The notes under the pieces: generated by a model
Told to the model about the DNA's origin: nothing
Databases searched by the model: none
Seen by the model: the letters and a program-made list of their open reading frames with translations, nothing else
Shown here: positions 22,534-34,552 of the stretch, in pieces
Layout of the letters: each line of letters opens with the position of its first letter
How positions within the stretch are numbered: position 1 is the first letter of the stretch
Translations under genes and position numbers: made by a program
NCBI GenBank assembly: GCA_025769875.1
Contig: JAGFNK010000070.1
Span: 62,001-126,000 of the forward strand
DNA: 64,000 nucleotides
Reading direction: 5' to 3'
Source: Russula earlei
Taxonomy: Eukaryota > Basidiomycota > Agaricomycetes > Russulales > Russulaceae

Positions 22534-25046
22534 ATGGTGTCAAAGCCAGGCTCTCCCCATCGTTCTATGCGTCGCCGAGTCTCATCCTCTTCAACCCAGG
22601 GTGTCCGCGCCAGTATGTCCGACTCAAAATTCCCTCGCGTTTCGCGTTTGCGACAACGTCGTCGCCCGCGGTCGTCGAGCCCAAGCAACGGAAATGACCT
22701 CTCATTGTCGTCCGCGCATGACAGCGACGAGGATCCCAACTCGTGGAACTCGGAGCACCAGGCGGATTCCCCTACCCACAGACAACCCGTCCCTATTCGT
22801 GCACCCCTGAGTAGATTTAGCGACCCTCCACCTCTGCTGCAGGACTCGCGCGTGTTCCACGCGCCAAGTTCAAGCGAAGATGGACCCCTCTTCATCTATG
22901 CGTCCCTACCCCCTACCCCGTTAGCATCGTCTCCGCCACCTACGATGAATGCCGAGCGGTACAGATCACCACCAGAACATTCTGACATCTATTCACGTCC
23001 TTTTTCTCTTTGGGATTACCTGAGAGAGGAACTCCTAGCAACAGATTTTGACTCCCATCAAGAATTAAAGTGGGATCGCGTCAGTAACTTTCTCTCTATT
23101 CCGGTCGCGATCGAGAAGGTGAGCACTTCCGGTCTGCCCTCATCAAAGTGTTCGTCTAATAACTCTTGGAAGATCGTATCCTTCGGTTTTATCCTCTGCT
23201 TTGATTCATTCTTGTACACCTTCACAGTACAACCTATACGTTTCACCCTTGCTCTCTGGCGACTCTTCATAAACACCATTACAAATTCAAAGGCATCTCT
23301 ACCACCCTCCCAGAAGGCTGATATTCTGAGGACACTCTTACTCACCGCATCAATTTTAATCCTTTTTCCGCTCACGGACGCCAGTAAAATCTATCATTCA
23401 ATTCGCGGCCAGGACACAATCAAATTGTATGTGATCTTCAATGCTCTTGAAGTACGCCTCATACAACGCATCTTCCGATCTCTCTGCTGACTTGCAATCG
23501 CTTAACAGATAGCTGACAGGCTTTGTGCATCTATTGGGCAAGATATCCTCGACTGCTTGTTTTCTCGATCAACCCTTCTCCTGCTTTCTCGGAGACTGCC
23601 TTTAACCACTCATTCGATCCGCCCGATCGTATTTCTCCTTTTGGCGACGTTGTACACCGGTATGGCCGCTAACTCTTCTCTTTCTCACACGAAATAACTG
23701 TCGGGTCGATCAGTGACGCACGCACTGGTGATGGTATACCAAATGCTTTGCCTGAACGTCGCGATAAATTCCTATGACAATACGCTTCTGTCACTGCTCA
23801 TGTCCAATCAATTTGTTGAGATCAAAGGCAGCGTATTCAAAAAATTTGAAAAGGACAACTTGTTCCAGATTACTTGCGCAGGTCCCTCTCGTTTGATGTT
23901 ACGACTTCCAAAAAACGCTGAGTAGTTTCTACAGATATCGTAGAACGCTTTTGCCTTAGCCTTATGCTCTTTTTCGTTGCCTTTCGTAACCTAATCGAGC
24001 TTTCTGGGTCCGAATTCGATTTCAGTGGAGGGATGTCTCTTCCGAAATCGTTTGGATGGATTGGCGGAAGCGTTTTATGGACCATCTCCTATGTGGGTAC
24101 CTCCCTAGTTCTTTGGACCTCGCTCATTCACATTTTTATAGCCAGTTTTGACCGTCATGCTATCCGAGACCCTCGTAGACTGGCTCAAGCACGCCTTTAT
24201 CACCAAGTTCAACCACATTCGCCCGTCTGTTTACGAACGCTATAAAGATGTACTCTGCCGCGACCTCGCAAGCGGTAGTCGACTCAGCGCACGCAAGCAC
24301 AGTTACGTTGACCAGTCCCCTGTGGTCGCCCGTCGTCTTGGATTCGCATCGCTTCCCCTCGCAGTTCTCACTATTCTCATTGGCACACAAGCTATGATGC
24401 TACTTGCTTCGTCTGCCAGCCCACCTTCAGTGCCGGCACTGCACGAGCGTCCTGTAGGAGCCACGGGGGGTTTCAGCTTTTCCCTTCCTTTCCAGTGGTG
24501 GACACTTGACGGCTGGCAAGAGTTGTTTGCCACTCGCGTGGACTGGGAGCTTGCCTCCCACTGGGCAAAGTGGGGTACCATCGGCTTTACATTTTGGATG
24601 TGGTACGATTTCTTGTCCCTATGCTCTCAGTGATGAACAAACTTTGCCCAGCTTCGTTCTGATCAAGGTAATCATGGGAGTTTACCTGGTGAGCTACGCC
24701 ACACGCCGCAGAGCAGGGATGGAGGCGCGCGAGGCAGAAGATGTGGTTAATGACTTTGGCCGAGATCCCATCGGCGAAGGTCGTGAGGAAAGGGTGAGTC
24801 GGTACGCTCTTCTCTCCCGCTAATCTGTCCTCAATGCCCCGCGTATGTGACACGCAGAAGTACAACCGAGAGCTGAAGGACATTTTGGACGACGTGCGGG
24901 ACGACGCCACACCAGTCTCGGAGATCGGGGAGCGTGGTCCCGGTGGGACGGGTGTTATCGACTCTGGCCGTGACGAAGACGGAAAACGAAAGAGACCTAA
25001 ACTCGAAGAACTCACACGATTTACCATGGTCAAGCGGATCTGGTGA
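22534..25046 (+). CDS. TAPT1/Emp65 family ER membrane protein (DUF747)
   Basis: A Ser/Arg-rich cytosolic N-terminus is followed by the family signature: FSLWDYLREELLATDFDSH, RVSNFLSIPVAIEK, FGFILCFDSFLYTFTVQP, DASKIYHSIRGQDTIKLYV, FNALEIADRLCASIGQDI, HALVMVYQMLCLNVAINSY, LSLLMSNQFVEIKGSVFKK, DIVERFCLSLMLFFVAFRN and VDWLKHAFITKFNHIRPSV. There are several transmembrane helices. The tail (KYNRELKDILDD and KRKRPKLEELTRFTMVKRIW) is charged. Yeast Emp65 works with Slp1 in the ER/nuclear envelope to protect folding proteins; human TAPT1 affects ciliary and secretory trafficking. The start is uncertain (22534 or 22614). Confidence 0.9.
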
Positions 25047-25330
25047 GCCCGGCATGGCGGTTGATAAAACTCGAATTCAAGACCACGGTATCTGTACAAT
25101 GTGTGTGTATTGTCGTGAATGGGATGCAACCCTCCAGTTAGTAGCCTTATCGCTAAATTGATGCTTTCGTTTGGGGGGAACTGGTATTACAGTAAGTAAG
25201 TATAACAGCACTTTCAAGGCGAGGATCGTTCAAGGAATGACTTTAGGAATAGAATACATCTCAGGTGCTCATTCGATTTAAACATAATGACGGAGAGCAA
25301 CGACGAATGAATCTGGCACGGCACGTTGTG

Positions 25331-26692
25331 TCAACAATTGTCTCTTGGCCCTGGCATGTTGCGAGTCTTCAAGTCATGGTTCCCCCGTACGGAGTTGGAG
25401 CTGTGTGTGCGATGGCGGCTTTCATCTACGTACCGTTCAAAACGTCCTGCGGGCTTGCTCATAGTTCTCTGGCGGACCTCGTTCTGGGAACCCCTGTCCA
25501 CACATTGCCTTGTTGTCTTGCGAAAGCTTTCTATTTCGGAGGCTGACATGAAGCGCCGTCCGACACGCGGGGTCGACACAAGGTCCACCTTGACGTGGTC
25601 CGGCACGGGTATCGCCATCCGTACCTCCTGGCGCATCACGGCATCGCCGAACTCGTTTGACACTTTGTACGCGGCCTGGATGCGGGACACCGCCGAGGCG
25701 GGCAGCGGCGGCTGGCCGGGAAGTGCCGGAAGCGGGACCCCCTTCTCGGACGTGGAGCCGCTCTTCTTATGGCTGCGAGGCAGTGACTTGGATCGGGTCG
25801 AGGGTGGGGGAGCGTTCACCCGGGCGGACGGGCGGTAGGGGGGTGGACCGTGGAACGGCTCGGGAAAGTAACGGTAGCTCGGTAGGCGAACGGGCTCGGG
25901 CGGCGGCGCAACGCGAGAACCCTCCGCGACGGGAGCGCTCCGGACGCTCGACTGCGGGGAACGAGAACGGGTCCCGGGAACTTTCCGAGCCTCGCGTCCG
26001 TCAGGTCCGTCAGGCGCGGCCGGGGCCGGTTTCGGCGGCGAGCGGACGTGAGCCTCGTCGTCGTCGTCGACGACGACGACGACGGACGCCAGGACCGGAA
26101 GGCTGGCGGGTTTGGCCAGGTTGCGACTCTGTGGCGGGACGATCCCGGACTTTTCTTCGCGTGGGCGGTCCTGCTGGCGTTGCACGACTCGATAAGAGGG
26201 CGGCGGCTTTGAAGAATTTGTCGCCGCAAACGCCTTTGCCTTTTCTGGGTTGTGCGTGCCCGTGCCCGTGCCCGTGCCCGTTCCCGTTCCCTGCTGGTGG
26301 TCGGGGGAGGTTCTCGACGCGGGGGCTTTGTTGACGTGCCGGAGGAGCCACGGCGTGACTCGCTGGGGAATTTCTCCTGTTGCTGCTGCTGCTGCTGCTG
26401 TTGTTGTTGCGGCTGTTGCGGCTGCGGCTGCGGCTGCTGGACGCGCCCTCATCTTGCTTTTGGGTGGCACGGGAGGCGGTGCCGGATCCTCGTAACGCCA
26501 GGGGAGGACCGCGTCCGCATAGTCGAGAGTTCCGGCTCTCGGTGTCGCGCAACGATCCCTAGAGAGAGAGAGCCACGACCCAGGCGTTTCGGAGGGGGGA
26601 GGGTGAGAGAGAAACAACGGAGCGGAGCTGGGGTCCTTTGCTCACTCTTCGTCGTACACATCGTCGACGTCTCTCCTGTCTGCGTGCTTCAT
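25331..26692 (-). CDS. Low-complexity hypothetical protein (poly-Ala, Gly-Thr repeats)
   Basis: Two exons, 26646-26692 (MKHADRRDVDDVYDEE) and 25331-26558, join in phase through a 87-nt intron, so the start is well supported. The protein is Pro/Ser/Arg-rich with a poly-Ala/Thr tract, a Gly-Thr repeat, and a Val run next to an Asp run encoded by a perfect palindrome (26055-26082). The only dense segment is near residue 270-350: ALPGQPPLPASAVSRIQAAY, NEFGDAVMRQEVRMAIPVP and VGRRFMSASEIESFRKT. I do not recognise it. The high GC and trinucleotide repeats set it apart from its neighbours. Confidence 0.65.
26055..26082. repeat. Perfect 28-bp palindrome of (TCG)n/(CGA)n
   Basis: Fourteen bases on each side of 26068/26069 pair perfectly. 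It encodes the Val run followed by the Asp run in the low-complexity protein on the - strand, and could extrude as a hairpin. Confidence 0.9.
26255..26290. repeat. Hexanucleotide repeat, 6 x CGTGCC/CGTTCC
   Basis: Four CGTGCC and two CGTTCC units in tandem. Read on the - strand it encodes the Gly-Thr repeat of the low-complexity protein. Confidence 0.85.
26379..26439. repeat. Trinucleotide repeat tract (CTG/TTG/CGG)
   Basis: Imperfect triplet run encoding the poly-Ala/Thr tract of the low-complexity protein on the - strand. Confidence 0.85.
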
Positions 26693-27320
26693 CGTCGTGG
26701 GTGGGGAAGGGATGGGATGGGATGATGATGGATCGAGGCAAAGTCAAAGGCAAGCCAGTGCCGAAGGTGGGGGGGGTTTCGTGATGTTCGACGATCGAGG
26801 CCGTACGTGGATCGAGCGATGATATATCCAGGGGTAGGAGGGCGGGGAGGCAGTCACTTTTTAAAATACGGGTTAATAGCGGCTCCGGTGTCAGTCCAGA
26901 TCATGGCCGCAAGGCTACGCTTTTCCAATGTTACCCGAGAAGGCTGAGATCGGCAAAAGCAAAGCAAAAGGATCGATTGTGTTGTGCAATAACTGACTCG
27001 CGCAGGAGAGTTTTGGTGGTTCTTCATTGATGAGCGTTACGCGATAAGTGAAGTGCCTCCACATGGCCTCTCCGAATTTGAGTTTATCGCAATCACAACC
27101 TGGCTACTGTACCATTGTTCGACAAAACGGTGTAGAAAAAGGAAGACACGATGCGAATGTGGAAAATGTGTGATGAGCGCCCTGACCCCGCCAGGCACGA
27201 CGCCGACTTCCGCTCTATAGCGTAGGGCCTCGTGCTGACAGGAATAAAGATAAACAAAAGCAGCTAGCAAAAAGAGCCACAAGCGAGTCACCCATTGTGA
27301 CCCTTTTGATGATCATTCAT
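26693..27320. other. Intergenic region
   Basis: Upstream region of the low-complexity gene and 3' region of the next - strand gene. A G-run lies near 26768-26775. No coding signal that I can support. Confidence 0.5.
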
Positions 27321-29079
27321 TCACCACCAAGCACCCGCCCAATTCTGGTCCGTGGGGAAGTACCCGTAGTCGGCCATTGTGCGATACTCTACCTCCCGTC
27401 CCCGCCTTCCCCTTCTGGAGCCCTCCGTTTCCGCGCGTCTGCGATGGCGCGAGCGCTGACGCTCAGAATCACCGTGGTGTTCTCCTCTGCGTGCCGAGCG
27501 TTCGCGATCATGGCGCGCACGCTCGACGATCTTGCAATGCGTCTTTTCGGCCTCGATCGCGTCTCGTTCCGCCCTTGGCGGCATGACGATCTGCAGGGGC
27601 CGGAGCACCGGGGCGGGGGGCCACACCACCGTGGAGGCTGCCGTGATCCCATTATTCCATGCGTGGGTATGGGTGTGGTGGGAGTGAACGTGAGTGCGAG
27701 GATGACTCGTCGGTTCCGCGCTAGCCGATTCTGTCATCATGCGCAATGTCGCCACGCTGGGCCTTTCCGAAACCTTCAATGGTTTCGGCGCGTGGAGAGG
27801 CAGTAGGGGGGTGTTTGAAAGCACGACGCTCGAACGAGCTTTTCTGAGATTAAGGGCGGCGCGATCATGCCTGTTGTGATGGCGCTCGCGGTGTGCGACC
27901 GCGGCATCGCGGAAGAGCGGGGCAACTGTGCCTGCCAGGGGTGAGCGGTGAGCGGAAATCAACCCATGCTTGCTCTGGCTTTCGAGGTCCACGGCTTGGG
28001 AGGCATGCAGGGGTCGGGAGGAGGTGGTGGAGTGGCTAGGTACGGATGGAGTGGGAGGCGGATTGCATGCTACCTCGGGCAGAAAGAGCGCCAGCGGTCG
28101 AGTGACCCGCGCGGTGCAGTGGTCGTGCTGCACGCCGTGAATTGGTCTCAACGCTGGACGCTACTGGTGCTCTGGGATGGGTGTGTGTATAGGGTGTGCG
28201 CGTGAGTTGCCTGAAGCTCGGTGGGCATCGACAGAGATGGCATCGATAACATTGGTCGGAAAACATGTTGCGGAGCTGGAGGATGTGTGACCTGCACGGG
28301 GATTGGAGGACCAGTACCAATGATGGTGGCCCCAAGTGGACCTCTCGAGAAAGGATCAGCCTCCATCGGAAACATAGGAGGAGACAAGACGTTAGGTGGG
28401 GGATCAACGACATTCACGTCGTCACGAGAAGCGCCTGCTACGCCCAATATTTGAGCGAGCTTTGAGTTCTTCCTGATACGATGGGAAGCGGGCGGGGGTC
28501 GAGATGAAGGAACGGCGGCGGGAAGATCATCGGTAGATGCCTGACCTTCTCTTCGAAAAGTGGGGCATAGAACGCATCGCCTTCACCTCTCTCACTTGCT
28601 CGGGTGGCAGAGGAACAGTTTGGAAGTGATGCGGCAAGATACCCCACTCATCGTTGGGATCACCATACATGCCATCTTGAGATATGGTTAGTCCTTTATT
28701 GGAGCGAGATTCTCTGGATAGTCGAGTCTTTGATCAGCTACAGGAGGACGGGGAAGCAGATGAAAGGACACGCCTTGTGAGAAATCTGCATGCTTGGCGT
28801 ATACGCCTCATCCTGGATACACGCAGATCAAACTTTGGGTCGGGGATGCGATTGGACTTGGAAATCGTGATGGGGAATGGCGCGAAGAGAATTCGGTTTA
28901 TAATGTACGGGCATCTGTGGCGAATCATCCACACTGCAACAACAACACCGGGACATTGTGGGATCAAAGCCACACAGCCCAGCTAGCGGTGGCCAAAAGA
29001 GTAAAAAAGCATCGGCCTGAAAAAGGCAATACTTTGCGGTGGTGGAGCCTCGAGGCGAATGGTCGGACTCTGAGACCAT
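27321..29079 (-). CDS. Hypothetical Pro/His/Arg-rich protein, model approximate
   Basis: A probable start at 29079 (MVSESDHSPRGSTTA) splices in phase to VDDSPQMPVHYKPN. After a 49-nt intron the reading passes through HLLPRPPVADQRLDYPENL, GMYGDPNDEWGILPHHFQ, RCVLCPTFRREGQ, KNSKLAQILGVAGASRDDVN and a Pro-rich stretch (PPNVLSPPMFPMEADPF). The C-terminal part has a His-rich patch (HVHSHHTHTHAWNN), a very basic helix (RARHDRERSARRGEHHGD) and ends DYGYFPTDQNWAGAWW. Continuous reading needs three one-base corrections (about 28580, 28695 and 28757). The exons near 28000-28170 are not resolved. Not recognised. A short CxxC suggests metal binding at most weakly. Confidence 0.45.
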
Positions 29080-29505
29080 CTGGCGAGGACAAAGTGATGT
29101 GTCTGCTCTGGACTCCGATGGTTTGAATGGGTGGATTGGGGGGTGAATAAACAAAGCTGTGCGAGACCGCAGTGATTGCAGATGGGCGTAGCGTGGATGA
29201 TCGCACAGCCTAATTCCGGAGTTCCGACGGAAGAAGGGTAAATCGGTAACCGGAACATGTTGAAAAAGGTCAGCCTAGCTAGCGAGCTGGTCATGACGCA
29301 CGCGGGCTGGAGCACGGGGAGCGGGAGGGAGCGGGAGAAGGAGCTGTTGAGTGCGCAGCGCGGGCACAGCCGGGCCGCTTATCGGAAAGTTGAAGAAGGA
29401 GAGTTGCTACATAAATTGAAATGACTCCCAGGCCGAACCGCCACAGCTCCAGTCTCGTTGGATTTCGCTGTCGACGACCCCCTCGTCCTGAGAGCCGTAT
29501 ACAAC
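29080..29505. promoter_or_regulatory. Shared upstream region of divergent genes
   Basis: 426 bp between the start of the Pro/His/Arg-rich gene (-) and that of the PalI-like gene (+). No motif recognised. Confidence 0.4.
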
Positions 29506-30204
29506 ATGTCCTCACCTGCGACCCCGGGTTTGTTGTTTTGCGGTGCTGCTACGGTGTTACTCATATTCGTATGCGTCGCTTCTGCCAACGCCCGCTGCCC
29601 GTGAATGAATGAATTGGAATATTTCTCACCTACGAATTTGCAGGTATCCGTATCGGAGCCAACGTGGCACGACGTATACTTCCTTCGCGCATCCACCAGG
29701 GGATTCCAGCTTCGCTTTGGCGTGTTCGGTTACACAGGAACCCATGCAAGGCTAGGATACCGCTTTCCCATCACGTAAGCGCACATTATCGTTATCGGGA
29801 AATCCAGATTAACCGACTTGACTTACAGCACCGGCGAACTATCGTCTTCCACCATCCATAATCTCACGTTCACCCTCATCTTGCATCCCATAGCTGCGGG
29901 CCTATCCGGCCTTGCCGTGATGTTCGGCCTCTGTGGTTCTCAATACCATCGATCCGGCACGGTCCTCATGGCACTTAGCTCTTCGTTGGCGGCACTCGTG
30001 ACGCTAGTGGCGTTCGTTCTCGACATGGTTCTCTTCAGCATCGCGCGGCATGAATTCCGCAAGATTGGATGGTCGTCGCAATATGGCAATGCGTTGTGGC
30101 TGACCGTGGGCGCACTTGCCCTGCTTTTGCTCGGCTTTTGCACCTCAACGATCGGCATTTTCGGCTCATACAGACGGCGACGCTATCCCGGTTACACTTA
30201 CTAA
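29506..30204 (+). CDS. SUR7/PalI-family four-helix membrane protein
   Basis: Three exons (29506-29568, 29644-29774, 29829-30204) join in phase to give 189 residues. The protein starts MSSPATPGLLFCGAATVLLI, then VSVSEPTWHDVYFLRAS, LRFGVFGYTGTHARLGYRF, TIHNLTFTLILHPIAAGLSG, LAALVTLVAFVLDMVLFSI and LWLTVGALALLLLGFCTSTI. Four hydrophobic segments with a large first extracellular loop containing the GVFGYTG motif are typical of the PalI/Rim9 and SUR7 family. Rim9/PalI assists ambient-pH sensing with the Rim21/PalH receptor; SUR7 proteins mark eisosomes. Which role applies cannot be decided. It lacks the long cytosolic tail of Aspergillus PalI. Confidence 0.88.
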
Positions 30205-30650
30205 ACGCGTCCGATTCCCTTTTTGTTTTTGATACGAACAGCGACGTGTGATTGCGATGATCTAGTAGTAGCAGGTTTTGACAAGTCATTCGTATTCTCG
30301 GACATGTTTCACGTCGTCGATAGCTTGTATTGCAAGTCATCACATGATAACGTCTGTGTGACGCTTGTTGCGTTTCCTGCGAGGGTCGTATTTTCCGGTT
30401 GATCACCTTCAAGGTCTCATCTCTCACTCATGTCAGTGGCCTCTCCGAACCCTTTTGCCATTCCACAAGGTCAGTTTCGTATCTCTTTATATCCAAGTCA
30501 CCACGTAGTATTCGCCAGAGGACCGTCCCATCTGTGGCTTGGCTCTCGCTGCTGCTCGCCCGAAAGGGGGTTCCCTCCCCACTCCTCCCCATCGCGACAA
30601 TCGAGGTAAATAGGCCATCGAGGGGGATCGCCAGGGCCTTGGCTAATTGA
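30205..30650. other. Upstream region of thi6
   Basis: 446 bp between the PalI-like stop and the thi6 start. I looked for a TPP riboswitch (CUGAGA...ACC...GAACCUGAU core) and see none. Confidence 0.5.
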
Positions 30651-32788
30651 AATGTCGACAGATAACGTTAAACGAGTTGTTGACTTCTCACTCTATCTGG
30701 TGACGGGCAGAAATCTCCTGCCGCACGGAAAGGTATCATCATGCCTTTCCTTTTTAGAGTATCTTCCTTGCTTTCTCACCTAATATATAGAGCTACTTGA
30801 CTTGCATCGAAGAGGTTGGCATGCTCTCTCTCTCCCTCAGCATCTCACCATGTCATCGACAGGCTCTTCGGGGTGGCGTCACCGTCGTACAAGTCCGCGA
30901 GAAAGAGGTAGAAACCGCCGAGGTGCGCCCGCCGTCCGCGCGTGCCAAGCGAACTCATGGTGGATGTCAAGATAGTTCCTTGAGATAGCCAACGACACCA
31001 TCGCGCTGTGCTCGAGGTACAACGTGCCCGTCATCATCAACGATCGCATCGACGTCGCGCTCGCGTCGGGCGCCGCGGGCGTCCATCTCGGGCAGAGCGA
31101 CATGCCCTTGGCCATCGTGCGCAAGCTCCTCCCTCCGAGCGCGATCATCGGCGTGTCCTGCACGACGCGCGAGCACGCGCTAAAGGCGGTCGAGGAGGGC
31201 GCCGACTACGTCGGCCTCGGCGCGATCTACGCCACCCGCACGAAAGACGTGAGCGCGCCGGGGAGCGTGTGCGGCATCGCGGGGGCGCGCGCCATGCTCG
31301 GCGCACTCGAAGGGACCGGCGTCAAGGCCGTTGCCATCGGTACTTTGCGTTCCGTGACAATCGCGAAGGGCCCTGACGCGCGACGTGTGTGGCGCAGGTG
31401 GCGTCAATTCGAAGAATGTGCTCCGCACGTTGCACGGTTGCGTGTCCTCCACCGGCCACGCCCTTGACGGCGTTGCCGTCGTGTCAGACATTATGGCCTC
31501 GCCCGAGCCGTACGCGACCGCCTCGTGCCTCGCGCAGACGTTTTGCGCCTGGTCGGCAGCGGTGTCCCGAGGGCCTGCTGCCTTCCTCGTCAAGGCTCAG
31601 TACACACGCGAAGGAATAGCAGCCGCAGCCGCAACCCTCGTCGACACAGTACGGCGCGTGCGGCCACTCGTACATCAGGTATCATAGTCCAACCCAATCA
31701 ACCCTGCTCCCTCCCTCCTTCGATCCTCGCAAGCCCTCGAGCTAACGCCAGACGGCTAGATAACGAACAACGTCGTCAAGACACAATCCGCCAATGTCAC
31801 GCTCGCCCTGGGCGGATCGCCCATCATGGCAGAGGCAGAGGCGGAACAAGCCGACCTTGCGCGCGTGCCCGGCGGCCTGCTCATCAATTACGGGACCGTC
31901 GACGCGATCGACGGGATGCTCGCGGCGGGGATCCACGCGAATCAGAACCGCAAGCCGGTGGTGTTCGACCCCGTCGGTGTCGGCGCCACCTCGTTCCGCC
32001 GCGCCACCGCTGCCAGTGTGTTCCGTTTGTTGTCCGAGAGAGACAGAGAGAAAAGCGCTGACAACTGTGTTGGGTGGGAATCTTCGTAGAGCTGTTGGAC
32101 GCGTGGCAGCCGACGGTGATCAAGGGTAACGCAGCGGAGATCGGCGCCCTCGCCGACTCGGAAGAGGTGTGTCCACCCACGGGGAGTCAGCGACGTCTCC
32201 AGACGGGTGCACTGAAACGGATCGTGTCTTTTTCTGCTCGAGGTCAAAGCCCAAGGCGTGGACAGTCTCGGGGGCTTCAAAGATGCTTCTGCTGTCGTAC
32301 GCTCGCTCGCGCGCACGCACCGTTCGTACACCCCGTTGCGCAGTGCATGCACATGGCCACTAATATTTCGCTGATTATGATTGGGGGAAAAAAAAAAAAA
32401 AAAATTTGGAGCAGGGTGCATCGTGCTGCTATCCGGCCCGACCGACTACCTTTCCGATGGAAGCACCGTCATCCGCTTGTCAAATGGCCACGCGATCCTA
32501 GGCCAGATCACCGGTGCAGGCTGCGTGCTTGGCACGGCGATCGCCACCTACTGCGGTGCTGCGAGCATAGCCGCATCAGAGCCCTGCGAAGGCTCGCTGG
32601 TAAACGGGGATATGCTCCTCGCTGTCGCTGCGGGCACGCTCGCATTGACGATAGCTGCTCAGCGGGCCGCTGGCCGAAAGGAGGTACGCGGGCCGGGAAC
32701 GTTTCTCCCCGCGCTCATAGACGAGCTCGCGATGCTGTCGCCTGGGGCCGTCTTGGGCACGGCGACCATCGACGTGGAAACAGAATAA
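30651..32788 (+). CDS. thi6: Bifunctional thiamine-phosphate synthase / hydroxyethylthiazole kinase (Thi6)
   Basis: Fused ThiE (EC 2.5.1.3) and ThiM (EC 2.7.1.50): the kinase phosphorylates hydroxyethylthiazole, and the synthase joins it to HMP-PP to give thiamine phosphate. The ThiE part starts MSTDNVKRVVDFSLYLVTGR and shows LRGGVTVVQVREKE, YNVPVIINDRIDVALASGA, GVHLGQSDMPL, IIGVSCTTREHA, ADYVGLGAIYATRTK, AIGGVNSKNV and GVAVVSDIM. After a linker the ThiM part shows ITNNVVKTQSANVTLALGGS, GLLINYGTVDAI, KPVVFDPVGVGATSFRR, TVIKGNAAEIGALA and QITGAGCVLGTAIATYC. All exon junctions fit without any frame correction. The 15-A tract at 32388-32402 lies in an intron. Confidence 0.95.
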
Positions 32789-32961
32789 ATGGATACGGAC
32801 CGCTTGATGAAAGTTTTGGACTGGCGGTCTAGATTACAGCAGATTCAAATTTAAATTCGAACACAGGTACAGGTAGTAGCAGCACGGAGTCAAGTGGCTC
32901 CCTTCGGCATTGATGCGGGGAAACGGCGTGGTAACCCATGGGCCGATCAAAAAAAAAGGAC

Positions 32962-34414
32962 TCATAGCCCATCTCTGCGTATAGTTACATTCGGAGTATC
33001 TAGGACGCGTGTGAATGGCATCTCTTTGGTGGGTTGCAGCCAGTTCTTATCATCGTACAAGGCGTGGGGCGGCGAATCGATCATATGAAATGTGTAGGCA
33101 AAGCGCGTCTTGGCGCTCCTGTTGCGTTCTGATTTGTGCAGTACCGAGCCGTGAATGAGGACCAAGTCCCCTGTGCAGGTGCCGCTTTAGCGCGCAGCGT
33201 CCTCGATACGTGGCGTCGTGTGATTCGCTCACCGGGCTTGCACTCCTCGACGACATATTCGCCCACGGGCATCGATGCCTGGCCGGGATCCAGAAGCTGC
33301 TCAAACCCCGTTCCACCAGAAGGAAGGCGAACGAAACGCTTCGTTATGGGCGCGGTTAGGTGAGAGCCAGGAAGAAAGGATAGAGCGCCATTCTCCCGCG
33401 AGCACTGCTCCAACGCGATCCAGAAACCGAGCGCGGTGAGTGGAGAAGTGTACTTATGCGGTGTTAGTGGCGCGGATCAGAAAAAAAAAAGAACGATGGG
33501 CGGCACACAAGGAAGGTACTGTGATGCTAACGATGACCCGAGTAATGCATGATATATGGAACGCTCACGAGTCGTTGTGCTCGGGAACTGCGATGGCACA
33601 TGAGCAAAGCTTATTGGATTGACCATCAAGAGCTTTACCTTCTCCACCAATCTGAGGTTGCTTTGTGATGACCATCGACTGTAGAACTGGAGAGGGGATG
33701 GCAGAGCATCCGTTAGTGCCGGGACCAATTCGTAATCACAGATAGACATGCCCACTGGGTCATGATGGAAACCCAAATCGCGTACGAGACCACGGATCTT
33801 CTCGTTTTGCAAAGTCGCGCGCCGAAAAACGGGGTCCAGTTCGTGTAGGGCTGGGAAATCATGTAACCTTAGGGAGGAAGGATGAGAGCGAGAGGAGCCA
33901 AAAAAATTGACCGTGACCAATCTTGTTTACCGCCTCGTGCTTGTCGCGCGTCAAATTGCCCTGCCCGTCGATGGCACCATCTTCGAGGAAGTAGCGAATT
34001 TTGTCGCCTGAGGTGAGGAAGTAGTCGTCGCCGACGTGATTGTTGTCGCCGGTGGTGAACTTGGTCTGTGGAGATGACATGGTGACCAAATAAGGGAGCG
34101 GCGTAATGAGGATTTGGTGATCAAGAATAAGCGCGTGAACGCACTCGGGGGTGATCCAGTAAGCTGAACTCGTTCAGGAGATGCTTCGAGCGGGCCAAGA
34201 GCGCGTCTGTTTCATCTGACGGGAAGAAGGCAGGGATAACGAGATAGCTATTGCGCAGTTAAACGTGGTTTCCTGGATTGGGGACGTGAGGGACGGTATC
34301 CACGAACCCGTTTCTGTGAAACTAGAGCCCGCAGATTGAATCAGATCAGAGATCGATGAGACCACGTCAACCCACGGTTTCTATTTGATCCAGGGAGAGG
34401 ATTTCCTGGGGCAT
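32962..34414 (-). CDS. Phytanoyl-CoA dioxygenase family protein, PHYHD1-like
   Basis: Fe(II)/2-oxoglutarate dioxygenase. The likely start is 34414 (MPQEILSLDQIET), splicing to FHRNGF, LVIPAFFPSDETDALLARSK, LLNEFSLLDHPR and TKFTTGDNNHVGDDYFL, then SGDKIRYFLEDGAID, VNKIGHALHELDPVF, QSMV...KQPQIGGEVPEHNDS, YTSPLTALGFWIALEQCSRE, ALSFLPGSHL, DLVLIHGSVLHKSERNRS and RFAYTFHMIDS. The H-x-D metal pair is in EHND, the distal His in IHGSVLHKS, and the 2OG-binding Arg in KTRFAYTF. The nearest named relative is PHYHD1 rather than PhyH. The substrate is unknown. One junction (near 34245) is a base out of phase. It is head to head with the F-box gene, 138 bp apart. Confidence 0.85.
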
Positions 34415-34552
34415 TTGGAGGTTGATGGTGGCAGTGAATCACGCCTTGCGCCTCAAATAAATCCCGTGACGGGCTTCTTCGCATGAGCGCCGAACCAGTC
34501 ATGCTCCGGTTATAATCCAGCACGAAAATGGAGTCCCTCCCAACTATCCCAC
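34415..34552. promoter_or_regulatory. Shared promoter of the PHYHD1-like gene (-) and F-box gene (+)
   Basis: 138 bp between divergent start codons. No motif recognised beyond a weak TATAAT at 34510-34515. Confidence 0.5.

Noticed and set aside
25657..26725. Long open frames on the + strand opposite the low-complexity gene
   Set aside because: They arise from GC-rich triplet repeats. The - strand frame has the supported start, in-phase intron and dense C-terminal segment.
30205..30650. Possible TPP riboswitch upstream of thi6
   Set aside because: Fungal thiamine genes sometimes carry one, but I found no CUGAGA/ACC/GAACCUGAU core in the 5' region or first intron.
34074..34089. Start codon MVTMSSPQTKF for the dioxygenase
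   Set aside because: This Met lies inside an intron. Splicing from the upstream exon ending LLDHPR to TKFTTGD gives the family's N-terminus, so the start is at 34414.
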